From Actinomyces minihominis (GTDB lineage Bacteria > Actinomycetota > Actinomycetes > Actinomycetales > Actinomycetaceae), in assembly GCF_900187855.1 (NCBI RefSeq), contig NZ_FYEG01000002.1, positions 248,001 through 312,000 of the forward strand: a stretch of 64,000 nt of DNA, given 5' to 3'. The stretch's first letter is position 1. Each line of letters starts with the position of its first letter. The position numbers were made by a program, and so were the translations under genes. Under the pieces are notes generated by a model. The model made no database searches and was not told the origin of the DNA. It saw only the letters and a list, made by a program, of their open reading frames with translations. Shown here in pieces: positions 43,019 to 52,610 of this stretch.

Positions 43019-45865
43019 TCATGATAGATCACCGGTCCCGCTGAACTGGGGCGAGATGCGAATCGGTCGCGTGGGTGCTTCGTCACGAAGAACCCGGGTC
43101 GCATCCTCATCCCCCCACCTCGGAGTCAGTTCAGGACCGCCAAGAAACTGGGTAGCTGGGCCATCTTCAGTGGGTTCGTCGTAGTCTTCCTCAGACTCTT
43201 CCCCAACCGCAGGCACCTGTGGGACTGCTGGGGCAGATGGCATCTGTGAGACCTCGCCGCGAAGAAGTGCAAGTACCGAAGGCAGTTCTTCCGGTTCAAC
43301 CAGGACCTCGCGCGCCTTCGAGCCCTGGGAGGGGCCTACTATCTCCCGTGACTCAAGTAGATCCATCAGCCTCCCGGCCCGTGCAAAACCAATCCTGAGC
43401 TTGCGCTGCAGCATCGATGTTGAACCGAGCTGTGTGTTTATGACAAGCTCGGCAGCTGCGAGCAAATCATTGAGGTCGGAGCCGATGTCTTCCGCTACCT
43501 TGGCCCCGCTGGGAGCAGCAATGACACTCTCATCGTACTCAGGATCCGCCTGGTTACGACAGTACTCAACGGCTGCCTCAATCTCATCCTCATCAACCCA
43601 TGCCCCCTGGACACGGAGGGGCTTTGCGGCCCCGGCAGGAAGGTACAGGGCGTCACCCTGACCGATGAGTTTCTCCGCTCCCGGCTGGTCCAGAATAACC
43701 CTGGAGTCCGCCAGCGCCGACGTTGCAAATGCCAGACGGGAAGGCACGTTTGCCTTGATGAGCCCGGTGACCACATCCACGGATGGCCGCTGCGTCGCCA
43801 GAACCAGGTGGATGCCGGCAGCACGTGCCAGCTGGGTGATGCGCTGAACCGAAGACTCAACATCACGCGGTGCAATCATCATCAGATCCGCCAGCTCATC
43901 AACTACCACCAGCAGGTAGGGATAGGGCTTGAGTTTGCGCTTGGATCCAGGAGGGGGACTGACCTTACCCTCACGGATCGCAGCATTGAAGTCGTCAACA
44001 TGTTTGAAGCCGTACTCAGCGAGGTCGTCGTAGCGCGCATCCATTTCACGCACCACCCACTCCAGGGCCTCAGAGGCCTTCTTCGGATTGGTAATGATGG
44101 GTGTAACGAGGTGCGGGACGCCCTCGTAAATCGACAGTTCCACCCGCTTGGGGTCAATCAGAATCATCTTCACCTGGTCGGGTGTCGCCCTCATCAGGAT
44201 CGAAACGATCATGGAGTTAATGAACGATGACTTACCAGAACCTGTCTGGCCCGCAACGAGCAGGTGGGGAGTCTTTGCGAGGTTGGTGACCACATAGCCG
44301 CCTTCAACGTCCTTACCGACGCCAACAAGAAGCGGGTGCTGATTCTTCTGGGCCTTGCCGCAGCGCAAAACATCTCCGAGGACGACGGTCTCACGGTCGG
44401 TGTTGGGGATCTCTACCCCAATGGCGGACTTACCGGGAATCGGGGCCAGGATCCGCACATCTGCACTGGCAACTGCATAGGAAATGTTGCCGGCGAGGGC
44501 GGTGATCCGGTCTACCTTCACACCCGGCCCGAGGGTCACCTCATAGCGCGTCACCGTGGGACCCCGCGAGAAGCCCGAAACATACGCGTCCACGTTGAAC
44601 TCTTCGAGTACCCCCTGGAGGGTGGCGATAACGAGGTCGTTCGCCTCCGAGCGTGCCTTGTGGGGGACTCCCCGCTTCAGCAGTCCGGGTTCCGGCAGCC
44701 GGTATAGACGAGTCGGCGCATGAGCGGAAAACTCTTCCTCCAACACGACGGGTTCACGTGGCTCCTCAGGAATCACGTGAGGCACGAAGGCCACCGTCGC
44801 CTCTTCGTCGGGGGTCGGGGCACTCTGCGCGTAAGTTGGCGGCGGTGAGACCTTGGCGGGCGCCTCGGGTTCCGGCGTCCACACCGAAGACTCATCCTCA
44901 TCGAAGCTGGCACTCACCCTCGTCAGCTCTTCGGAGGCTTCCACCTCATCTATGGGTGCAAAGGGATCGAAAGAATCACGTTGAACGCGAGCGACTTCCG
45001 CCTCTAGGTCATACGGGGCAACGGTCTCTCGGCGCACTGGCGCTACCTGCTTGCGCACCCTGGTTACCGGCGCCACCCGGTGTTCGTTGAGCCAGGCATC
45101 GTCTTCCGTTGCCAGGGCCACAGCGTCTTCGACCTCGACCTCATCGTCCCCGGCGGACTTTCGTCGTGCGATGACTTCCCACAGGGCACGGAGCTTGGGC
45201 CACGCCTCTCTAAGTGGCGTCTTACTCCCGAGGAGAAGGGAGTACAGGAAGAGCAGGAAGAGCAGGATTCCGGCGCCGACGGGCGACACCAAACTGGCTG
45301 TTGGAGACGCGAAGAACCAGCCGATGATGCCCCCGGCAGACTCAATGGCAGCAAAGTCAGAAAAGGCTGGGTTTCCGCTGAACAGCTGTGCCAACCCTGT
45401 CACGGATGCGATCACACCGACTGTTCCGGCGGCCCGGTAGGGCAGCATGTCGATGTTGCGGCGGCGCCTGAACAGAGCCACCCCCCAGAGCAGCAGGACA
45501 ACGGGGACAACCACCGCGAAGAGGCCGACTGCACCCGCCACGGTGTGGTGGATGGCTTCGCTGAGGGCGCCCGCAACACCAAACCATTCGCGCAGTGCAA
45601 CGATGACTGCAAAGGCCACCAGGATGAAACCGAGTGCGTCCCGTTTCATCTGGGGCTCAATTGCCCGCCAGGATGATGCCAGACCAGACCCCATGCGGCG
45701 TAAGGCGCCCGGGGTCCGTTCACGCTCATCCTCTTCAGGTTCAGCGTGAACGACGCGAGGAACCCGAGCGTCCCTGGCACCCTTGTCTTTGGTGCCGCCG
45801 CTCTTCGCTGGTTCGCCACCGCCCCGAGAGGAGGCGGTAGGACGTGTTTTCCGTGCTGTAGCCAT
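43019..45865 (-). CDS. ftsK: DNA translocase FtsK/SpoIIIE
   Basis: Septal DNA pump of 948 residues that clears and resolves chromosomes at division. Four to five N-terminal membrane helices (~75-225) are followed by a long acidic/Pro linker (~230-400), the motor with Walker [11 protein letters not shown] (~538-547) and Walker [15 protein letters not shown], and the C-terminal gamma winged helix ([17 protein letters not shown]). A short acidic/Arg tail ends the protein. ATG 45865 lacks a Shine-Dalgarno; TAACGT lies 9 nt upstream. Confidence 0.95.
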   Translation of the reverse strand: MATARKTRPTASSRGGGEPAKSGGTKDKGARDARVPRVVHAEPEEDERERTPGALRRMGSGLASSWRAIEPQMKRDALGFILVAFAVIVALREWFGVAGALSEAIHHTVAGAVGLFAVVVPVVLLLWGVALFRRRRNIDMLPYRAAGTVGVIASVTGLAQLFSGNPAFSDFAAIESAGGIIGWFFASPTASLVSPVGAGILLFLLFLYSLLLGSKTPLREAWPKLRALWEVIARRKSAGDDEVEVEDAVALATEDDAWLNEHRVAPVTRVRKQVAPVRRETVAPYDLEAEVARVQRDSFDPFAPIDEVEASEELTRVSASFDEDESSVWTPEPEAPAKVSPPPTYAQSAPTPDEEATVAFVPHVIPEEPREPVVLEEEFSAHAPTRLYRLPEPGLLKRGVPHKARSEANDLVIATLQGVLEEFNVDAYVSGFSRGPTVTRYEVTLGPGVKVDRITALAGNISYAVASADVRILAPIPGKSAIGVEIPNTDRETVVLGDVLRCGKAQKNQHPLLVGVGKDVEGGYVVTNLAKTPHLLVAGQTGSGKSSFINSMIVSILMRATPDQVKMILIDPKRVELSIYEGVPHLVTPIITNPKKASEALEWVVREMDARYDDLAEYGFKHVDDFNAAIREGKVSPPPGSKRKLKPYPYLLVVVDELADLMMIAPRDVESSVQRITQLARAAGIHLVLATQRPSVDVVTGLIKANVPSRLAFATSALADSRVILDQPGAEKLIGQGDALYLPAGAAKPLRVQGAWVDEDEIEAAVEYCRNQADPEYDESVIAAPSGAKVAEDIGSDLNDLLAAAELVINTQLGSTSMLQRKLRIGFARAGRLMDLLESREIVGPSQGSKAREVLVEPEELPSVLALLRGEVSQMPSAPAVPQVPAVGEESEEDYDEPTEDGPATQFLGGPELTPRWGDEDATRVLRDEAPTRPIRISPQFSGTGDLS

Positions 45866-45923
45866 AACAAATCGACGTTACAAGAGCTCTGTCAACATGA
45901 CCGAGTGCCGCGCCGTTCACCGC

Positions 45924-47000
45924 CTATTCTTGGCGAAGGGGAAAGGTAGCTTCCGCCTCAACTTCCAGGGCATCCCTGGCATCTCCCGTGGCCAGGACAA
46001 TATCCACAGCATCGCTTGAAGGCAGAGGGAACGCAGTGGCATGACTGATCTCAATGGCAGCGGCAGCATTGGCCCGCCGACAGGCGTCCACCAGTGAGTC
46101 ACCTCGAAGCAGCGACGCACACATCACCGCGACGTGCGTGTCACCCACTCCCGTTGTGTCAACGGGACGTGCTGTCATTGCGGGGATAGTCTTCCGCTTC
46201 TTCCCCGCATCCTCGATGACCTCGCAGCCAAGCGGCCCCATCCGGCGCACAACTCCCACCGTGGGTTTGACGACCCCCTGGAACCACTCTGCTGTCACAT
46301 ACGGCTTCAGCAGCGCGTTAAGCAGTGCGGCCTCACGAATGTTGATGGTGAGAACATCGGCGCGTGCCAGTACCTCGAGCCACACTTCCGTGGGCACCAG
46401 AGCCACTGCTGGGGAGGCCGCCACCACGAGACGCACTCCCTCAGGAAGATCCTTTACCCACTTGACTATGGCTGTCGCCCCAGAAGCCGAAACTAAGTCG
46501 GCCCCACTCACGTGGACGAGGTCGCCGTCCTCAAGGGGGATCTGATCTAAGAGCTCCCTTGTCGGCTCTGCTTCGACCCCGGGGGCAACCACCTGGGCCA
46601 TCTTGCCGTCGCTCTCGACCATTGTCACCGCCACCCCGATATCCCCGACAAACGCGGTATCAAAGGTTTCGATCCCCGATGCCATGAGGCTACGCCGGAT
46701 CGAGTGGGAGTTCGGACCCGTGCCCAGCGGCGAGGCCAGGAACGTCCTCACCCCCTGGCGGCGAGCCCCCTCGGCAATGATGAACCCACCCCCCGGCGAA
46801 GAAACAGCCGAACTGGCCCGAACCTGATCCCCCTCAGACGGTACCTGCTGAACATTAAGGGTCACCGCAAGGTGAACGGCTGAGGTTGAGACCAACTTTC
46901 CCTCCGCCTTGAGCGGAGGGCCCGCGACCGGTCGACGCAGGGACCCCGAAAACTGATTGCCCTTATCGTCAACGAATCCATAGGGTCCTGCTGGTCTCAC
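45924..47000 (-). CDS. PfkB-family carbohydrate kinase-like protein, atypical
   Basis: 358-residue ribokinase-fold protein. The C-terminal PfkB signature DTTGVGDTHVAVM, with the catalytic Asp in GVGD, is present, and the body aligns with sugar kinases from residue ~37. The N-terminal signature is degenerate: SSPGGGFIIAEGARRQG replaces the usual GGKGAN/GGNALN block, losing the conserved Asn. GTG 47000 overlaps the RNase J stop in GTGA and yields a ~36-residue N-terminal extension; an internal TTG at 46895 with GGAGGG upstream would give a standard-length kinase. Substrate unknown; it could be a pseudokinase. Confidence 0.72.
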   Translation of the reverse strand: MRPAGPYGFVDDKGNQFSGSLRRPVAGPPLKAEGKLVSTSAVHLAVTLNVQQVPSEGDQVRASSAVSSPGGGFIIAEGARRQGVRTFLASPLGTGPNSHSIRRSLMASGIETFDTAFVGDIGVAVTMVESDGKMAQVVAPGVEAEPTRELLDQIPLEDGDLVHVSGADLVSASGATAIVKWVKDLPEGVRLVVAASPAVALVPTEVWLEVLARADVLTINIREAALLNALLKPYVTAEWFQGVVKPTVGVVRRMGPLGCEVIEDAGKKRKTIPAMTARPVDTTGVGDTHVAVMCASLLRGDSLVDACRRANAAAAIEISHATAFPLPSSDAVDIVLATGDARDALEVEAEATFPLRQE

Positions 47001-48688
47001 TGCTGAACCACAATCGGAACGATGACGGGGCGACGACGCAGGCGCCTTGAAACCCAGCGACCCAGGGTACGGCGAAGCGTCTGCTGCAACCTGTGGGTGG
47101 AGACGTTTCCGGGAGCTGCTGCGTCACGAAGGGCCTTGGCAAGCTCGGGACGAATCTCATCAAAGATCTCGTCCTCCTCTGCTACCCCGACCGCGCGAAC
47201 CACCGGGTCCGAAAGCACCATCCCCGAATCCTTGTCGACTACCGCATAAACCGTGATCAGGCCCTCGGAGCCGAGAACGACGCGTTCGGCCAACTCATCT
47301 TCGGAAAGATCCCCGATCGATGAACCATCGACGTAAATCAGTTCGTTCGGGACCACTCCCGCCACGTGGGTCTTGCCGTTTTTCAGGTCTATCACCACGC
47401 CGCCCTCTGCGAGGACGACATTCTGGGGATCAACCCCGGTTTTCACCGCTAGCTGGCCGTTGGCTACCAGGTGGCGAATCTCGCCGTGGACGGGCAGGAC
47501 GTTCTTCGGCTTGATGATGTTGTAGCAGTAGAGCAGCTCTCCGGCGGAGGCATGCCCCGAAACGTGCACCTTGGCGTTGCCCTGGTGCACCACCTTTGCA
47601 CCGAGACCCGTGAGATCGTTGATGACGCGGTAGATCGAACTCTCGTTACCCGGGATCAGGCTGGAGGCAAACACCACGGTGTCACCGGGACCGACTTCGA
47701 TGGAGTTGTGGTCACCACGCGCAATGCGTCCGAGGGCGGCCATGGGCTCGCCCTGCGAACCCGTCACCATGTAGACGCGATCGCGCCTCGGCAGGCTGTT
47801 GACTTCACTGAGGGGAGCCACGACGTTCTCGCCGGTATCCAGGTACTCAAGTTCGTCGGCGATCCGCATGTTGCGTTCCATGGAACGGCCGACGAAAGCC
47901 ACCTTCCGCCCCGTTTTCTCGGCAGCCTGAAGGACCTGCTGAACACGGTGAATATGTGAGGCAAATGAGGCCACGATGATGGCCCCCGGTGTCCCCTCAA
48001 ACGCCTTTTCAAGTGCCGGCCCAATCTCGACCTCGGAGGTGACGAAACCCGGAACCTCAGCGTTGGTGGAATCGACCAGGAAGAGGTCCACCCCCTCTTC
48101 ACCGAACCTGGCGAAGGAACGAAGGTCCGTGAGGCGCCCATCGATGGGGAGTTGATCCATTTTGAAGTCGCCGGTGGCGAGGACGGTTCCTGCGGCCGTG
48201 CGGACAAAGATTGCCAGGGCGTCAGGAATAGAGTGGTTTACCGCCACAAACTCAGCTGAGAAGGGCGCAAGTTGAACCACATCGCCCTCACTCACCACGT
48301 GGAGGTGCTTGGTCGGCAGCCTGTGTTCCTGCAGTTTTGCTTCCACCAGGGCCAGCGTGAGGCGAGAACCATAGATGGGAATATCGGGACGTAGCTTCAA
48401 AAGGTAGGGGACAGCACCGATGTGGTCTTCATGACCGTGTGTGAGGAGGAGACCGACGACATCATCAAGACGATCGGCAATGTAGCCGAAGTCCGGAAGG
48501 ATAAGGTCGACGCCCGGCTGATGGTCCGAAGGGAAGAGGACTCCGCAGTCAATCAGTAGCAGCTTGTCTTTGGTTTCAAGTACGGTCATGTTCCGGCCGA
48601 CTTCGCCGAGTCCCCCCAGCGGCACCACCCTGAGGGTGTGCTTACCTACCGGACCTGGCTCAGAAAGATGCTTGTAAAGGTTGTTCAT
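46997..48688 (-). CDS. rnj: Ribonuclease J
   Basis: Metallo-beta-lactamase/beta-CASP ribonuclease with 5'-3' exo- and endonuclease activity; 563 residues. Metal motif THGHEDHIGAVPY (~83-95), the second His in ATGDFKMDQ, beta-CASP motifs, and VSGHASAGELLY. The end (TLRRTLGRWVSRRLRRRPV) is basic. ATG 48688 gives MNNLYKHLSEPGPVGK; CATGCT lies 6 nt upstream and there is no Shine-Dalgarno. In many actinobacteria dapA or dapB lies immediately upstream; here the neighbour is a GNAT gene. Confidence 0.95.
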   Translation of the reverse strand: MNNLYKHLSEPGPVGKHTLRVVPLGGLGEVGRNMTVLETKDKLLLIDCGVLFPSDHQPGVDLILPDFGYIADRLDDVVGLLLTHGHEDHIGAVPYLLKLRPDIPIYGSRLTLALVEAKLQEHRLPTKHLHVVSEGDVVQLAPFSAEFVAVNHSIPDALAIFVRTAAGTVLATGDFKMDQLPIDGRLTDLRSFARFGEEGVDLFLVDSTNAEVPGFVTSEVEIGPALEKAFEGTPGAIIVASFASHIHRVQQVLQAAEKTGRKVAFVGRSMERNMRIADELEYLDTGENVVAPLSEVNSLPRRDRVYMVTGSQGEPMAALGRIARGDHNSIEVGPGDTVVFASSLIPGNESSIYRVINDLTGLGAKVVHQGNAKVHVSGHASAGELLYCYNIIKPKNVLPVHGEIRHLVANGQLAVKTGVDPQNVVLAEGGVVIDLKNGKTHVAGVVPNELIYVDGSSIGDLSEDELAERVVLGSEGLITVYAVVDKDSGMVLSDPVVRAVGVAEEDEIFDEIRPELAKALRDAAAPGNVSTHRLQQTLRRTLGRWVSRRLRRRPVIVPIVVQQ

Positions 48689-48736
48689 GACACCAGCATG
48701 CCACGTTGAGAGCCGGGCGCGTAACACCCCCGCTCT

Positions 48737-49321
48737 CTAGTCGAGGGCAGCAAACCAGAGGTGCTCGACGACCTCACCGACCCCGGTATCGGCGCCCCGG
48801 CGCACCCCCACCGGCGCAAACCCCGCCTTCCGGAAAAACCGCACCCGGTCCTGGTCTTCACCGACGATCCACACCACCATGCCCGGAACCCCCTGGGGCC
48901 GGAGGATGTCCGCGATTGCTGCGAGAAGGCGTGAGCCGTGTCCGATGCGACGGTGTGAGGGTGCGACCTCAAAAACCAGGATCTGCGCGGAACTGGTGGG
49001 GACTTCAAACGGAAGCCCCGGGACCACACTCTCGGCTTCCGCTTCGCCCTCAGAGACGGCAAATGCAGCGAACCCGACAACTTCCCCACTGTCAGTAGCA
49101 ACCAGGACCCCGCGCTTTTGCTCATCCCCCAGTGCGATGGTTGAGTTCCAAGTCGCCTCGATATCCAGCTGGGACAGCTGGCCGGCAACCTGGTTACGGT
49201 ACTGCTGACCCACGACGTGGGCGACCGTATCAACCAGGGCTCCCATCTGAATCTCAGTGATTGCCCCCACGTCATCAACAGTGGCAGCGCGGACGAACAC
49301 CGGGGCCGACAACTCAGTCAT
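48737..49321 (-). CDS. GNAT-family N-acetyltransferase
   Basis: 194-residue Gcn5-related acetyltransferase. The acetyl-CoA motif is in LVFEVAPSHRRIGHGSRLLAA (~114-134, Q/R-x-x-G-x-G/A form), followed by a beta-bulge and FFRKAGFAPVGVR (~161-173). The substrate cannot be told. It overlaps the M16 peptidase gene by 8 nt, so the two are translationally coupled. Confidence 0.85.
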   Translation of the reverse strand: MTELSAPVFVRAATVDDVGAITEIQMGALVDTVAHVVGQQYRNQVAGQLSQLDIEATWNSTIALGDEQKRGVLVATDSGEVVGFAAFAVSEGEAEAESVVPGLPFEVPTSSAQILVFEVAPSHRRIGHGSRLLAAIADILRPQGVPGMVVWIVGEDQDRVRFFRKAGFAPVGVRRGADTGVGEVVEHLWFAALD

Positions 49322-50666
49322 TTGAACTCACAATCGCGCTGGATCGGACCGCCCCGAGCATCTGCCGAGCGATTTCTTGAACGTCTTCCTTCTGCACCGC
49401 ATCGATTCTGGCGAGGGCGTCGGATACCGATACCAGTTCCCCGACTAGTTCAGAACGAGCCAGCCGCGACATACGGCTCGAGGGATCTTCCAGGTTGAGG
49501 GTCACACCGCCGCGAATCTGCCCCCTGGACCGCAGCAGTTCCTTGTCGGTGGGGCCGAACTCCGCCAGCTTCTCGACCTCTCCCCACATCACCTTTTCGA
49601 CCTCGGCCAGGTGTCTGGGGGCGCAACCGGCGTAGAGCGCGAAGTAGCCTGCGTCCGAGTATGCCGAGGGGAAGGCGTAGGTCGAGTAGGCAAGGCCCCT
49701 CTTCTCTCGGATCTCCTGGAACAGTCGGGATGACATTCCCCCTCCCAGAAGGTTGAAAGTCACGGATGAGGCAGGCCCAGCAGGATCGAGGGCGCGCAAC
49801 CACGGGCCTCCGACCAGGAGGTGTGCCTGTTCAATGTCCCTGACGATCTTGAGGTTCCGCTGGTGTGATCCCCCCGAGGCAACCATCAGGGTGCTGGGAA
49901 CGCGGCGCTTCGGTTCGATTGGCTCTGCAAGTTGGGCCGCCCACGGCGAGTTCGACATGGCCTCTAGAAGCTGATCCCGGACCCTCCCGTGATCAACGTC
50001 CCCGGCCACACTAACGATCAGGTCGTCAGTGCCGTACTTCCGGTGGTAGAGGTCGCGGATCTTCTGAGCTGCCATCCCCTCAACCGAGTCCCTGGTGCCA
50101 CCAATCGGTCGACCGAGCTCACTATCGCCATAGACGGCCCGCGCAAACAGCTCACCTGCAACCTCACTGGGTGAGTCGTCACTCATGGCCAGCTCATCAA
50201 GGATGACTCCGCGTTCGACCTCGACATCCTCATCCGAAATGACCGAATCGGTAACCATGTCCGTCAGGACTGGAAGCAGTTCCGGAAGGTCGTCTGCGAC
50301 CATGTGCGCCCAGTAGTAGGTCGCCTCCTTGGTCGTGGCGGCATTGGATTCAGCACCCACCGCATCAAAGGCCTCCGCGATCTCAAAAGCTGAGCGCTTT
50401 GTGGTCCCCTTAAAGAGAAGATGCTCGAGGAAGTGACTGATTCCCCCCTCCCCCGGACCCTCATCTCTGGAGCCCACGGCAACCCACATACCGAGGGAAG
50501 CCGAGAGTGCCCCGGGAATCTGCTGGGTGATTAGGCGGATCCCACCCGGAAGAATCGATCTCTCGATTTCAAGGCCGGAATCCTCAATCGTTGAGGTGGA
50601 AGGCGCCCCGCCCAAGGTGAGGGTTGTCGGGGTTGCCGGGTCCACGTACTGGGGTAACGAAGGCAA
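49314..50666 (-). CDS. M16 family zinc peptidase (PepR/mitochondrial-processing-peptidase-like)
   Basis: 450-residue inverzincin. The inverted zinc motif HFLEH lies at 78-82 (GGISHFLEHLLFKGT), with the distal Glu in the VERGVILDELAMSDD region, and the C-terminal half has NLLGGGMSSRLFQEIREKRGLAYS. The family usually lies directly downstream of pnp in actinobacteria; here three surface-protein genes and a transposase remnant are between. A processing role for envelope peptides is inferred. Confidence 0.92.
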   Translation of the reverse strand: MPSLPQYVDPATPTTLTLGGAPSTSTIEDSGLEIERSILPGGIRLITQQIPGALSASLGMWVAVGSRDEGPGEGGISHFLEHLLFKGTTKRSAFEIAEAFDAVGAESNAATTKEATYYWAHMVADDLPELLPVLTDMVTDSVISDEDVEVERGVILDELAMSDDSPSEVAGELFARAVYGDSELGRPIGGTRDSVEGMAAQKIRDLYHRKYGTDDLIVSVAGDVDHGRVRDQLLEAMSNSPWAAQLAEPIEPKRRVPSTLMVASGGSHQRNLKIVRDIEQAHLLVGGPWLRALDPAGPASSVTFNLLGGGMSSRLFQEIREKRGLAYSTYAFPSAYSDAGYFALYAGCAPRHLAEVEKVMWGEVEKLAEFGPTDKELLRSRGQIRGGVTLNLEDPSSRMSRLARSELVGELVSVSDALARIDAVQKEDVQEIARQMLGAVRSSAIVSSND

Positions 50667-50723
50667 AAATGCTACTTTCTACGACGGTTCTGGTTCCGGA
50701 TCAAAAAGACCTTGTCCCATAGG

Positions 50724-51230
50724 CTACAGCGTTCCCGGAGGCAGTGGTTCCTCAGTTATCTCACTCACCTCGGCCGACACCTCCGGCAGGATCAAGTCCT
50801 GGCTTGCACCTGCAATCTCCTCGCTCTTGACACTAGGAACCGCACCGGTAAATGAAAGAACGAGGGCGATGAGTCCGGCCACAGCAATGACCCCGGAGAA
50901 CCAGGCGGTGGTGCTGAAACCAACCTGGACCTGCTGTAAATCAGTGATAAGAGTCGCTAGAGAACCGAGCACGACCGCCAGGATTGAGGTACCCGTTACC
51001 CAGGCCCAGAACTTCACCGGCTGCACATTTAACAGCGCCCTCACCAGGGCCATTAGTGCAACGAGGGCGAGCGCCGGGGTCGCGATGATACAGAACACGA
51101 CAACGGTCATCGGAGCGAAGTAGCCCACCGGAACATCGGGAATGTTCGATGTCGCGGAGGCGAGCAACCACGTCAGGGCCGTGACAATGAAGAGGAGGCC
51201 AAAAAGTAATGGGTCAGTGAATCTGCGCAT
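50724..51230 (-). CDS. Hypothetical four-helix membrane protein
   Basis: Unrecognised 168-residue protein with four hydrophobic segments (~7-28, ~38-66, ~78-98, ~108-130) and an acidic, Pro-rich C-terminal tail (VKSEEIAGASQDLILPEVSA). It resembles small actinobacterial envelope proteins without a named domain. ATG 51230 is preceded by TAGTAT with 6 nt between, the leaderless arrangement, so it may be transcribed on its own. It is 42 nt from the lipoprotein gene and 57 nt from the M16 gene. Confidence 0.65.
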   Translation of the reverse strand: MRRFTDPLLFGLLFIVTALTWLLASATSNIPDVPVGYFAPMTVVVFCIIATPALALVALMALVRALLNVQPVKFWAWVTGTSILAVVLGSLATLITDLQQVQVGFSTTAWFSGVIAVAGLIALVLSFTGAVPSVKSEEIAGASQDLILPEVSAEVSEITEEPLPPGTL

Positions 51231-51242
51231 AGGACAATACTA
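51231..51242 (-). promoter_or_regulatory. Candidate leaderless -10 of the 4-TM protein gene
   Basis: TAGTAT (51242-51237) lies 6 nt before ATG 51230; no Shine-Dalgarno. Confidence 0.45.
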
Positions 51243-51272
51243 TGGAGGTTGTGCCAACTTCACAGAGCACAG

Positions 51273-52610
51273 CTACTCAATGCGCTGCAGCGACCAGACG
51301 ACTGCCCCGAACTCGGTTAGTTCGGGAACGCTGAGAAGGTTCCCCCCGATAATCGGCTTACTCATGCCCTGGGTGCTTCCGAGCCGAGTGGGTGCGACGT
51401 CGCCGAGCTGCCAAAGGTACATCTGAGGGTCGGAGTTGGCTGTGCCATTACCCCACGCAACCGACGCTGCAGAAGCACTAACCTCGGACCAGTCCGCTCC
51501 GGTCTCAATGGCGGCACGTAGCTGCAGGGTTGCGGCATCCAGAACAAGCAACCACGCAGGCGATTCCCCCTGGACGACCACCACAGTCACGATCTCCGAG
51601 GTGGCCACCACAGAACCAATCTGCCACCCGGCAGTAAGCACCTCCATGACCTCGGTTCCGTTGCGAACGAGGACGCCATTGTCATTGACCCAGTAGGAAC
51701 CGGGTGATACCTGGTCGGCGAATGGGAGTGTGCCAGGTGCGACGACCTCAACCGCGCCCGGCTCACCCAGGGGAACCCGCAGGATCGCAGAGGCCCACTG
51801 GTCCCCAGCGGATCCGGGGATCAGCTGAGATGGCACCTTGGCCTCGTAGTAGATGTCCTGACCGTCGGTGCTGGGGGCAGCCGACCAGGAAGCGCGCGGC
51901 GCAAACCGCTCACCGTGAAGCAGGAATGCCGCCCCAAACTCTTGCACCTCACCGTTCGCTTTGTTCCACCCCACGATGCGCCAGTCATCGAAGTCGAGGG
52001 TCGGCATTGCTCCGTGTTCTCCCGCTGAGCCTTCCTTCCACAACACCCAGTCCCCATGGACAGTGGCGTCCTGTGGTTCAAAATACAGGTCGTCCGGATT
52101 GGCTCCGGACAGCCTGGCAAGCTCTCCGGTGAGTTCGGGCATCTCGGTGAACGTTCCGTCGGTTGCAATAGTGCCGAGGACGGTGGGGACCTGGGCTAGG
52201 TCGGTGATCTCAATCCCGAGCTGAGGTCTGAGCTGAGCGCCAAGTACGGCCTCATCATCAAGTACAGCTCGCACCGATGGGCCGGGAAGCCCGCCGTCTC
52301 CGGTGGCTGTCACCCCGAGTTCTGTCAGTTTATGCAGTTCCCCGGGGGCAACGGCATCAACGGCTCGAACTATCTCAACCTGACCGGCGGAGCCTGGAGC
52401 CAGGTTGAGTTCAAAGGGAACTCCCGGAACCTGAACTGCCTTCAGCGCAGCTGTCTGACTACCTGATGACTGGGGCACCGTAGAAGACTGTGCGGGTTGT
52501 GTTTCCTCTGATAAAAGGCCAACATCTGGGGAAAGCGACGTGGTACAACCGGTGGTGACCACCGCCAGCACGAGCATCCCAATCATCGGCAGAGATGGAC
52601 GAAATTCCAT
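51273..52610 (-). CDS. Putative lipoprotein with beta-propeller-like body
   Basis: 445-residue exported protein. A lipoprotein signal precedes C22 (MIGMLVLAVVTTGC), then a Ser/Gln/Pro linker (~23-55) and a body of repeated WxxG/Y-containing beta strands (WVLWKEGSAG, WRIVGWNKANGE, WASAILRVPLGEP, WLLVLDAATLQ, MYLWQLGD) suggesting a propeller or TolB-like sensor fold. No catalytic motif was recognised. Its ATG shares one base with the stop of the CWB2-C39 gene (TGATG), so they are translationally coupled. Likely anchored on the outer membrane face and working with the surface peptidase-like partner; function unknown. Confidence 0.7.
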   Translation of the reverse strand: MEFRPSLPMIGMLVLAVVTTGCTTSLSPDVGLLSEETQPAQSSTVPQSSGSQTAALKAVQVPGVPFELNLAPGSAGQVEIVRAVDAVAPGELHKLTELGVTATGDGGLPGPSVRAVLDDEAVLGAQLRPQLGIEITDLAQVPTVLGTIATDGTFTEMPELTGELARLSGANPDDLYFEPQDATVHGDWVLWKEGSAGEHGAMPTLDFDDWRIVGWNKANGEVQEFGAAFLLHGERFAPRASWSAAPSTDGQDIYYEAKVPSQLIPGSAGDQWASAILRVPLGEPGAVEVVAPGTLPFADQVSPGSYWVNDNGVLVRNGTEVMEVLTAGWQIGSVVATSEIVTVVVVQGESPAWLLVLDAATLQLRAAIETGADWSEVSASAASVAWGNGTANSDPQMYLWQLGDVAPTRLGSTQGMSKPIIGGNLLSVPELTEFGAVVWSLQRIE

